Source: Mycobacterium pseudokansasii
GTDB taxonomy: Bacteria > Actinomycetota > Actinomycetes > Mycobacteriales > Mycobacteriaceae
DNA length: 64,000 nt
Reading direction: 5' to 3'
Assembly (NCBI RefSeq): GCF_900566075.1
Contig: NZ_UPHU01000001.1
Coordinates: 3,348,001-3,412,000, forward strand
The position numbers were made by a program, and so were the translations under genes. Positions 55,273-62,822 of the stretch are shown piece after piece. The notes under the pieces are model-generated. The model searched no databases. It saw nothing but the letters and a program-made list of their open reading frames with translations, and had not been told where the DNA came from. Numbering within the stretch: the stretch's first letter is position 1; every line of letters starts with the position of its first letter.

Positions 55273-56099
55273 GCTGGGAGCATATCGCGGCGCTTGACAC
55301 CAGAAGACGACATTGCTGTTCAAATGACCCTCAGCTTCGCCGAGATGCGTCGTGTTGTGTTGATGCGCGGCTGCGCATGGTGCTGTCATCTCGCCAGGGA
55401 ATGGTCCGCCAGACCAGATGCGGGCCATTGACCAAGCGCTGCGCTTTGTCCTGGTGTTGCGAATCAGCATCGCTGACTACGCTGCGCACGACGACATCTT
55501 CGACGGCGACGTCGCACGGCTGCCTGCATTCCAGCGTCATCATCGCCGTCGAGCACAGCGAGCTTGCCAGCGGCGATAGCGGTTGCAATATGCAGGACTT
55601 TAACCTGACATAATGTCGCTTATCGGCAGATCGCAGCTGTGAGTCCATGTAGTGAGAGTGCTCGCACGTCTGTGACATCTTCGACTGCACACTTCAACAA
55701 CCTGTTCGAATTCCAATCATCCAGGACGACGGTGGCCCGTCCACGCAAAGCTGAGGACCCACAAAGCCGCTGGCCAGTCCCACAGCGCTGTGCCAGTCGG
55801 ATGTGTCGCCCAACCCTTCCGGCCCCCTCCCCGCCAGGGCGCGCGATACGTCACGGTGACGAATTCACTTGTGAACAAAGGGGCGCATTGATGCGACGCG
55901 TCTTATCCGATCGGTGCCATCGATGTGGCGCGAGTTGCCCACTACGCTTGCGTCCTGGAGCGCATCCGACGCCCTGCCGTAACGGGCAATATGTCACCGT
56001 GACGAATTGCGCTGCGCTGCAGGGTAATCGACGTTCTGCGGCGCGCCCTCGTCAAATCGATCCGTCACAGTATGCCGAGCGTGCCGTGCAAGTTCGGGA
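55273..56099. other. Gene-poor region upstream of SDR and downstream of MazEF-like module
   Basis: No gene is supported. A long plus-strand frame (55639-56199) has a composition unlike real proteins here. Two related sites occur, TACGTCACGGTGACGAATTC (55847-55866) and TATGTCACCGTGACGAATTG (55989-56008), each with a GTCAC-GTGAC palindrome; in one frame both would read YVTVTN, so they may be fragments of a repeated coding segment. Confidence 0.4.
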
Positions 56100-56402
56100 C
56101 TATGAGATCAGCGCAGCCACAATCGATGCCGCCTCGCCGAGGGCGGTTGCGCCTACCGCGCCGATCGGTTCACCGAGCGCTGAACTCGGTAACCATTGAA
56201 CGAGTTCGGGAAGAAGGGTGCCTTCGGGCTGATCGATGGGGACAACCATCGCCATCGCGCCCTCCGGGATTCGGCCGGGGATGAAGGGGCAGATGATGAC
56301 ACGGCCGGTGTTGGCGGCGAGGTGGATCGCGTTGGAGAGCACCGCCACGTAGAGTTCGCGGCTGCTGTCTTGGCGCGGCGCGATGTCGCCAGGCGCGATC
56401 AC
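56100..56402 (-). CDS. Putative MazF-like toxin
   Basis: The 100-residue product (GTG 56402) begins MIAPGDIAPRQDSSRELYVA and contains LSNAIHLAANTGRVIICPFI, PEGAMAMVVPIDQPEGTLLP and an end EAASIVAALIS. This looks like the MazF/CcdB beta-barrel seen in several mycobacterial MazF homologues, although the usual RPVVVVS segment is diverged. It overlaps the upstream ribbon-helix-helix antitoxin by GTGA, the normal gene order for MazEF. If active it would be a sequence-specific ribonuclease. Recognition is moderate; a CcdB-like gyrase poison is the alternative. Confidence 0.72.
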   Translation of the reverse strand: MIAPGDIAPRQDSSRELYVAVLSNAIHLAANTGRVIICPFIPGRIPEGAMAMVVPIDQPEGTLLPELVQWLPSSALGEPIGAVGATALGEAASIVAALIS

Positions 56403-56626
56403 AAGCCCGCAGCCCGGTTTGCCCCATATACCTGCTCGGCGTAGGAGTCGATATTCAACGCCGGCGCTGTACGGGTTGTGTATGTGTGCAGTGCGCGACG
56501 CAGATGTTCGTTGCGCAGCGCCCGCTCGATCATCTCTGATCGATTCAGTCCGGCAGCCTTGGCGTCAGCGTCAGCGTCCGCCAGCACGGCCGCGTCGACA
56601 GTGACGGAGATCTTCTCTTTGGGCAT
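56399..56626 (-). CDS. Ribbon-helix-helix antitoxin (MazE-like)
   Basis: The 75-residue protein starts MPKEKISVTVDAAVLADADA, and the segment AAGLNRSEMIERALRNEHL completes a ribbon-helix-helix DNA-binding fold (residues 4-45). The C-terminal tail YAEQVYGANRAAGL is probably the toxin-binding part. The start codon lies directly behind the AT-rich palindrome-like TAGTATGACTA, a likely operator/promoter. The toxin gene follows with a four-base overlap. Confidence 0.82.
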   Translation of the reverse strand: MPKEKISVTVDAAVLADADADAKAAGLNRSEMIERALRNEHLRRALHTYTTRTAPALNIDSYAEQVYGANRAAGL

Positions 56627-56798
56627 ATAGTCATACTACCAATTATCCTACCGTCCGCCACCGCCTGACTACTTAGATCATCTATCGAGAGCCCCAATTT
56701 GCCGCTCCCCTACACACGGTGTTGAAATATATTGTCGGAGTTAGCCTTATACGACCTGGACGGGTGTCTTTGACGTCGCGCGTGGCTCGACCGCTGCG

Positions 56799-57524
56799 TC
56801 AGCGGGCACCACGATCTTGGAAACAGGCTTCGGCAAAGGCCAGCATCGACGGGAACTCCCAGTCCGGCCTGACCGAGGTGTCGGGGGCGGGGGTGGCGCC
56901 CCAACCGGGCCGGTCGTGGCGGCGGTTGATCCAGACTGTTGCCAGCCCGGCGGCTTTAGCCGGAACATGGTCATGGAACAGGCTCTGCGCAACGTGTAGC
57001 ACCTTGTCGCTGCCGATGCCGCGTCGAGCGGCGCAGGCGAGCAGCGCTTCGAAGTTCCGCGCCGACGGTTTGTATGAGCCGACATCTTCTGCGGTGATGA
57101 TGTCGGTGAACGACACACCGAGGCGCTGATTGCTGCCCGCAAAGGACACGCGGTCAACGTTGGATAAGACGATCAACTCGTAGTGTTCGGCCAACGATGC
57201 CAGCGCCACCTGGGAGTCGGGGAATGCCGGCCAGTCGGGCACCGACGCCGCCAGTTGCGCCGCCTCTGCCCGGTTTACCGGCACGCCGAGATCTTGCCCG
57301 ACCGCCATCATGGTTCGCGCCACGACGTCGGGGTACGGGGCGGTTGGATTCTGCACCTCGAACCGCGTCTCGTGCTGGCCGTATATGGTCAGCAATCGTT
57401 CGTCGTCGACGTCTCTACGATGGCTGCGCGCCCATGGCCCCAGCACGGCGGAGATGCCCTTCTCCCAGTCGATAAGCGTTCCATAGCAGTCGAAGCTCAA
57501 CGCCTGAAAGCCGGACAACCTCAT
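56799..57524 (-). CDS. Haloacid dehalogenase type II (HAD superfamily)
   Basis: The 241-residue protein starts at ATG 57524 after GGGGGAAAG. HAD motifs: DCYGT with nucleophile Asp (near residue 12), LSNVDR (motif II), K in SYKPSARNFE (motif III) and HVAQSLFHDHVPAKAAGL with the acidic motif IV. The arrangement matches L-2-haloacid dehalogenase-type enzymes, which hydrolyse C-halogen bonds, though many relatives have other substrates. The residues after motif IV (TVWINRRHDRPGWG) are as in that group. Single gene. Confidence 0.9.
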   Translation of the reverse strand: MRLSGFQALSFDCYGTLIDWEKGISAVLGPWARSHRRDVDDERLLTIYGQHETRFEVQNPTAPYPDVVARTMMAVGQDLGVPVNRAEAAQLAASVPDWPAFPDSQVALASLAEHYELIVLSNVDRVSFAGSNQRLGVSFTDIITAEDVGSYKPSARNFEALLACAARRGIGSDKVLHVAQSLFHDHVPAKAAGLATVWINRRHDRPGWGATPAPDTSVRPDWEFPSMLAFAEACFQDRGAR

Positions 57525-57930
57525 TGCACTTTCCCCCTTGATCCGTTGCGGATGTTCGTGCAGTCTCACAAATCAGCCAGAATACCTGTGACGCCGGGCG
57601 ATTCGTTTGATGCTAGCTATGGGCTCGACGCTTGCCCGAACCCTCCAATGGCTAACGCCGCTCAGCGCTCGATGAACAGGTCGGGGCTTTGGGCACCGCC
57701 AACCCTGCGCGGCGGCGTCGTCGTCCCAGCGCGGTCGTATTGATAGTCGCAGGGATCTTCGCTGTAGGTTTCCCACCTGTTCGGTTGTGCTATCACGACT
57801 TTCGTCGACATCCTCCGACAGATCTTCGAACCGCAACCGCAACCGCTCCACTACGCCGCCTATTGGCGAGCGCACATTACGTCACCGTGGCGGAATATGC
57901 CCCGGATTCCATCTCACGACTCCGCCTCGG
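57525..57930. other. Intergenic region upstream of dehalogenase
   Basis: Nothing that I can call a gene. A third copy of the TTACGTCACCGTGGCGGAAT motif lies at 57878-57897; in its frame it reads AHYVTVAEYAPDSIS, like a gene fragment. The dehalogenase promoter should lie near 57530-57600. Confidence 0.35.
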
Positions 57931-58308
57931 CTAACGTCGCTGTGGCCGTTGGCTTTCCGGATACACGTAGGTCGCATGGCCTTCTAGGACAAGGTCCCCG
58001 CGGAAAATCAACACTTCGTTGGCGAGCCGGCCGCGCTGGTTTCGGTAGTTGACGACGATCGTCTCGACTCCTACATAAACGGCTTCCACCTCGAAACGCA
58101 GGTCGGGCAGACGCGCAAGCCCTATGGACCAGTATTCGCGCAACAGGTGCTTGCCGCGGATGACACCGCCGCTTTCGGGCAGCCACTCCGCGGCGAATGG
58201 CGAGGTGAACGTGATGTCTTCGTGGAAGAACGCAAGAACGGCATCGAGATCCCGGGCATTCCACGCGGCAGCCCACCGTCGGCAAAAATCGACTGGATCA
58301 GATGGCAT
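57931..58308 (-). CDS. SnoaL-like/NTF2-fold protein
   Basis: The 125-residue protein starts MPSDPVDFCRRWAAAWNARD and contains LDAVLAFFHEDITFTSPFAA and GVIRGKHLLREYW, the classic beginning of SnoaL/NTF2-like domains (cone-shaped ligand pockets). Family members include isomerases, hydrolases and proteins with no known activity. No partner gene is close. The start codon ATG 58308 lies in a stretch with a modest ribosome-binding site. Confidence 0.85.
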   Translation of the reverse strand: MPSDPVDFCRRWAAAWNARDLDAVLAFFHEDITFTSPFAAEWLPESGGVIRGKHLLREYWSIGLARLPDLRFEVEAVYVGVETIVVNYRNQRGRLANEVLIFRGDLVLEGHATYVYPESQRPQRR

Positions 58309-58769
58309 CCGTCGATGCTAACTGCCCACGTTCCACCCACCGGCTAATCGGCCAACAAGACGCTATGTCTGGAAGCACGACGCCCAAAACCCAAGCGCCA
58401 CAGGGCAATTTCATCACAGAGTGGCTGCCGTGTGAAGTCACCGGCGGTAGCAGGCTCGTGCGGATACAAGCAATGGCAACTCGACGCTGATCTGCGGGCA
58501 CGTGCGCGTCCCAGCTCGCAAGATCGCCGAAGGAAACCGCTCTCGCTCGCCAGGCCGTGTGGCCGAACGACTTTGACCGCGCCACGGCGGTGCCGACGTG
58601 GCGGTCATCGGGAGGCGTCCCAAAATCTCGCTACGCTAGCACATCGTATATGTCTGTGCATCGTATTTGACATTGTATCGAATATGGCCCCAGATCTGAT
58701 GTGGAAATGTATCGTGGTGATCACAGCCTCATCGGGGGGCTGAGATCGGGCGAGGAAGGTAAGTGGGCA
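58309..58769. promoter_or_regulatory. Upstream region of the PPE gene with regulator-like motif
   Basis: No gene is supported. From 58630 to 58690 the DNA is AT-richer (CATCGTATATGTC, GTATTTGACATTGTATCG) and looks like a promoter. At 58698-58714 lies GATGTGGAAATGTATCG, which differs by one base from 60822-60838 upstream of the tetR gene. A GAGGAAGG ribosome-binding site precedes ATG 58770. Confidence 0.55.
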
Positions 58770-60560
58770 ATGAACTTCTCAGTGCTGCCACCAGAGATCA
58801 ATTCCGCGCGGATGTTCTCGGGCGCCGGCTCGACGCCAATGTTGGAGGCTGCTGCCGCCTGGAAGACGTTGGCATCCGAGCTCGATTCGGCAGCAGAGTC
58901 GTTTTCCTCGATGACGTCAGGCCTGGCGACCGAGGCATGGCAGGGTCCGGCGTCCACGGCGATGCTGGCCGCTGCCGCGCCGTATGCAGGCTGGTTGAGA
59001 ACAGCGGCGTCCCAAGCCGTGGGGGCCGGCGCGCAGGCCCAAGCCGTCGCGGGCGCGTTTGAGTCGGCGCTAGCAGCCACGGTCCACCCGGTGGCGGTAG
59101 CGGCCAATCGTTCTGACTTCGTGTCCCTGGTGCTGTCAAATCTGTTTGGTCAGAACGCGCCGGCAATCGCGGCGGCCGAGAGCATCTACGAGGAGATGTG
59201 GGCTCAGGACGTGACCGCGATGGTCGACTATCACGCGGGAGCGGCGGCGGCTGTTGCACAGTTGGTCTCACCCGCGCAAGCGCTACAGAATCTGCCCAAC
59301 TTCGGCTACGGCAACACCGGCCAAGGCAACATCGGCTTTTTCAACGACGGCACCCTCAACGTCGGCATCGCCAACCTCAGCCCCCACTTCACCCCCACCG
59401 ACCCCATCACCACCTTCGGCGGCGTCGGCCTGGCCAACACCGGCATCGACAACCTCGGCGCCTACAACTTTGGCCAACAAAACGTCGGCCTGGCCAACAC
59501 CGGCACCCTCAACCTCGGCATCGCCAACACCGGCACCGCCAACAGCGGCCTACCCCTAAGCCTGCTGCAAACCCTGGGCATCGCCAACCACGGCACCTAC
59601 AACCAAGGCCTGTTCAACACCGGCAACCACAACATCGGCATCGCCCTCAACGGCGACCACCTCATCGGCATCGGCCCCCTGCACATCAGCGACACCGCCC
59701 TCCCCGCCGCCGCCGCGACCACCCTGCCCAACTTCGGCTACGGCAACACCGGCCAAGGCAACATCGGCTTTTTCAACGACGGCACCCTCAACGTCGGCAT
59801 CGCCAACCTCAGCCCCCACTTCACCCCCACCGACCCCATCACCACCTTCGGCGGCGTCGGCCTGGCCAACACCGGCATCGACAACCTCGGCGCCTACAAC
59901 TTTGGCCAACAAAACGTCGGCCTGGCCAACACCGGCACCCTCAACCTCGGCATCGCCAACACCGGCACCGCCAACAGCGGCCTACCCCTAAGCCTGCTGC
60001 AAACCCTGGGCATCGCCAACCACGGCACCTACAACCAAGGCCTGTTCAACACCGGCAACCACAACATCGGCATCGCCCTCAACGGCGACCACCTCATCGG
60101 CATCGGCCCCCTGCACATCAGCGACACCGCCCTCCCCGCCGCCGCCGCGACCACCCTGCCCAACTTCGGCTACGGCAACACCGGCCAAGGCAACATCGGC
60201 TTTTTCAACGACGGCACCCTCAACGTCGGCATCGCCAACCTCAGCCCCCACTTCACCCCCACCGACCCCATCACCACCTTCGGCGGCGTCGGCCTGGCCA
60301 ACACCGGCATCGACAACCTCGGCGCCTACAACTTTGGCCAACAAAACGTCGGCCTGGCCAACACCGGCACCCTCAACCTCGGCATCGCCAACACCGGCAC
60401 CGCCAACAGCGGCCTACCCCTAAGCCTGCTGCAAACCCTGGGCATCGCCAACCACGGCACCTACAACCAAGGCCTGTTCAACACCGGCAACCACAACATC
60501 GGCATCGCCCTCAACGGCGACCACCTCATCGGCATCGGCCCCCTGCACCTCAACACGTAG
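58770..60560 (+). CDS. PPE protein, MPTR subfamily
   Basis: The start ATG 58770 gives [20 protein letters not shown], a canonical PPE N-terminus with the PPE motif at residues 7-9. The 596-residue protein has the PPE helical domain (1-172, with [13 protein letters not shown] holding the WxG) and a C-terminal part of N-x-G-x-G-N-x-G pentapeptide-type repeats ([18 protein letters not shown]). That part is three copies of a 144-residue unit; the third is cut short and ends GPLHLNT. Members are exported by ESX-5. A TetR gene follows 309 bases downstream and may control it. Confidence 0.94.
   Translation: MNFSVLPPEINSARMFSGAGSTPMLEAAAAWKTLASELDSAAESFSSMTSGLATEAWQGPASTAMLAAAAPYAGWLRTAASQAVGAGAQAQAVAGAFESALAATVHPVAVAANRSDFVSLVLSNLFGQNAPAIAAAESIYEEMWAQDVTAMVDYHAGAAAAVAQLVSPAQALQNLPNFGYGNTGQGNIGFFNDGTLNVGIANLSPHFTPTDPITTFGGVGLANTGIDNLGAYNFGQQNVGLANTGTLNLGIANTGTANSGLPLSLLQTLGIANHGTYNQGLFNTGNHNIGIALNGDHLIGIGPLHISDTALPAAAATTLPNFGYGNTGQGNIGFFNDGTLNVGIANLSPHFTPTDPITTFGGVGLANTGIDNLGAYNFGQQNVGLANTGTLNLGIANTGTANSGLPLSLLQTLGIANHGTYNQGLFNTGNHNIGIALNGDHLIGIGPLHISDTALPAAAATTLPNFGYGNTGQGNIGFFNDGTLNVGIANLSPHFTPTDPITTFGGVGLANTGIDNLGAYNFGQQNVGLANTGTLNLGIANTGTANSGLPLSLLQTLGIANHGTYNQGLFNTGNHNIGIALNGDHLIGIGPLHLNT
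59292..60560 (+). repeat. Exact 432-bp tandem repeats inside the PPE gene
   Basis: Units start at 59292, 59724 and 60156, each with CTGCCCAACTTCGGCTACGG. Units one and two appear identical over their whole 432 bases and unit three is the same until its last ~39 bases, where LHISDTALP is replaced by LHLNT and a stop. The unit length is a multiple of three, so copy-number change keeps the frame. Confidence 0.93.
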
Positions 60561-60869
60561 CTCCGGGTCTGAGGGCGGCCGCCTCAATCCGTCTTGATGG
60601 CAAGGTCGCGCCGAACGAGACGTAACGACGACGCCGTGCGCGGAATGCGATGCCGCAACCGCGGAGACGGCGCCGGAAGATCGGAACCGGTTGGCGTGTC
60701 GGGTGTCTCGGTACACGCCCATGGCCTCGGTGGTGACCGATGCACAGTTACCCATGTGCAGCTCCGGGTTTCAGAGTGACGCTGGCGCGCCCACCGCGTC
60801 GAAATGGCTCGTCACATATCCGATGTGGCAATGTATCGGTTTACACCACCAATTCGGAGGCGAGTACCG
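60561..60869. promoter_or_regulatory. Intergenic region PPE / tetR
   Basis: No gene. It contains GATGTGGCAATGTATCG at 60822-60838, about 30 bases before the tetR ribosome-binding site (GGAGGCGAG). With its flanks the site forms an imperfect palindrome, CCGAT...ATCGG. It is a candidate operator for autoregulation. Confidence 0.55.
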
Positions 60870-61481
60870 ATGCCGTCAACGACCACCAGCGACAAGCCCG
60901 TGCGGGTCACCAAACGCCGCGCCGAGACCCGCGGCCGCCTCATCGAGGCGGCATTCCGGGTGTTCGCCGACAAGGGATACGGACACGTGACCATCGAGGA
61001 CGTGTGCGAGGCCGCCGGATACACCCGAGGCGCGTTCTACTCCCAATTCGACAGCCTCGAGGAACTGTTCTTCCTCCTCTACGACCAATGGGCAGCCCGC
61101 ACCGCCGAACAGGTTCGCGCCGCGATGGAAGGCAGCGAACCCGTCACCGACCTGCCCAGCGTCGTCGAACGCATCGTGGACACCCTGCTGTTTGAACGCG
61201 ACTGGCTGCTCATCAAGATCGATTTTCTGCTGCACGCCGCCCGCTATCCCGATCTCGCCCACCGCTGGGAGCGCCACCGCGCGCAATTGCGCAAGGTGAT
61301 CGAAGAGCGGTTGATTGCCAGCGGCATCGAATTCAACCAGTCCCTCAACACCGTCGCCGACACGGCCCGGGCAATCGTCGCGGTATACGACGGCGTCAGC
61401 ATCCAGCTGCTGCTCGACAGCGACCAGACCGCCGCGCGCGCCTGGCTCACCCAACTACTCAACGTGGTCCTGAGTCGCTGA
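60870..61481 (+). CDS. TetR-family transcriptional regulator
   Basis: The ATG 60870 follows GGAGG at good spacing. The 203-residue protein has the helix-turn-helix RGRLIEAAFRVFADKGYGHV to IEDVCEAAGYTRGAFYSQF (residues 22-63), and a ligand domain containing FERDWLLIKIDFLLHAARYP. Effector unknown. Its upstream region shares a 17-base motif with the upstream region of the PPE gene, so both may be in its regulon. Divergent or operon partners are absent; the esterase gene converges on it. Confidence 0.9.
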   Translation: MPSTTTSDKPVRVTKRRAETRGRLIEAAFRVFADKGYGHVTIEDVCEAAGYTRGAFYSQFDSLEELFFLLYDQWAARTAEQVRAAMEGSEPVTDLPSVVERIVDTLLFERDWLLIKIDFLLHAARYPDLAHRWERHRAQLRKVIEERLIASGIEFNQSLNTVADTARAIVAVYDGVSIQLLLDSDQTAARAWLTQLLNVVLSR

Positions 61482-61603
61482 GCCAGACGACGGTTGCAAC
61501 GGTGCCGAAGGCAGACGCGGCGCCAAGCGGCTCTGCATATCCAATAAGATTGTGACCCAAGGCTTCTGAGACTCAGAGCGTGGCAGACATCAAGCGGAAC
61601 GCA

Positions 61604-62506
61604 TCAGTGCGCGCGCAGACGCTCGACGATAACTTCCCGCGCGGCACGGCCTTCCGGGATCGGCATCAGCGGGTAGACATGCAGCAAACCACGTCGCTCG
61701 TGATAGTCAACGTCCACGCCGGCCGCGGTGGCCTTCTGGACCAGCGCGCGCGCGTCGGGGTTGAGGATGTCGCGCGTTCCGCTGAAAACAGTCAGCGGGC
61801 CAAGACCGGTCAGATCCGCCGCAAGCGGACTGACGCGCGGATCGAACGCGACGAGGTCGCCGCGCCAACACTCCCCGAACACCGACAGCGCTTCGCGCGC
61901 CAGCCAAGGATCGGTCAACTCGACCGAGTCAATCATCGGGTTGCTCAACGAAATGTCCAGGGCCGGTGAGATCAACACCGTCTGGGGCAGCACCACGCCA
62001 TGCTCGTCACGCAGCAACAACGCCGCCGATAAGGCGATTTGACCGCCCGCAGAGTCGCCGGCCAAGCACACGCCGTGCTCGGGCGAGATCTTCTCAGCCG
62101 CCAATTGAGCGACCACGGGCACCACAGCGGCCGCCGTACCAAACGGAATCAACGGATAGATCGGTACGACAACTTTCACGCGCGCCCCGGCGGCGATGTG
62201 GGTCACCAATCGCCAGTGGTGTGAGTTGATTTCGTTGACCCACGCACCGCCATGGAGGTAGACGACGGTGTGCGTGTACGCGTCGTTCTTGGGCACCACG
62301 GCATAAATGGGCCAGCCGGATCGACGAGCGACCTCCACAGTCACATCGGAACGCAGCCGCGCCGGCGGTCCGTACGCCGACGGACGCAATGCGCGGGCCG
62401 TGATGTGTTTGCGGGCATCGGCTGCGGTGGTGTACTGGCGGGTCCGCCCCGTGACACGAAGCATTGCGGGCATGGTTCGGCTCGCCCAGCTGGGCCCACG
62501 TGTCAC
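61604..62506 (-). CDS. Alpha/beta hydrolase, hormone-sensitive-lipase-like esterase
   Basis: From GTG 62506, preceded by AAAGGAACG, the protein has 300 residues. HSL-family marks: VYLHGGAWV (oxyanion HGG), nucleophile Ser in LAGDSAGGQIAL, Asp in FSGTRDILNPDA and His in RRGLLHVYPLMPIPEG. It resembles the mycobacterial Lip carboxylesterases, which hydrolyse short- to medium-chain esters. No signal peptide is seen, so it is probably cytosolic. It is divergent from the flavin-dependent oxidoreductase across a 316-base region. Confidence 0.92.
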   Translation of the reverse strand: MTRGPSWASRTMPAMLRVTGRTRQYTTAADARKHITARALRPSAYGPPARLRSDVTVEVARRSGWPIYAVVPKNDAYTHTVVYLHGGAWVNEINSHHWRLVTHIAAGARVKVVVPIYPLIPFGTAAAVVPVVAQLAAEKISPEHGVCLAGDSAGGQIALSAALLLRDEHGVVLPQTVLISPALDISLSNPMIDSVELTDPWLAREALSVFGECWRGDLVAFDPRVSPLAADLTGLGPLTVFSGTRDILNPDARALVQKATAAGVDVDYHERRGLLHVYPLMPIPEGRAAREVIVERLRAH

Positions 62507-62822
62507 GGCTCGTTCCTTTCGCTGATCTCAGACAGCAGCTTCCACTCCGGGACGATGACACCTCTTCGCCAGTACATCCCAGACCGTCATACACCGCGGC
62601 ATGTTTCGTCGATACCCGGATAACCGATACGGGGCAGCCCGACATCGACGGGACACCGCCGGCGCTCACACCGCTTTCGGCCGATCGCCGATCGGTCGCG
62701 GTACGGGGCTTAGACTCCATTCGGCTCCGTTGCAGCAACAGAGACCGCTCCGCCACAGCGACGACTGGCTCGCTTCCCGCCGGCGACTGGTCGTGCAGCT
62801 CCCAAAGGTCGAAGGAGGGCCT
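62507..62822. promoter_or_regulatory. Divergent promoter region esterase / oxidoreductase
   Basis: These 316 bases separate two outward-facing genes. No gene is visible. The right side ends in AAGGAGG before ATG 62823, an excellent ribosome-binding site. No clear operator was found. Confidence 0.4.

Noticed and set aside
59292..60560. Possible CRISPR array because of regular repeats
   Set aside because: The repeats are 432 bp, contiguous, in frame and coding; there are no short direct repeats with unique spacers and no cas genes.
59198..60625. A 475-codon His/Arg/Gln-rich frame overlapping the PPE gene
   Set aside because: It is the +2 frame of the exact repeats in the PPE gene and repeats with the same period.
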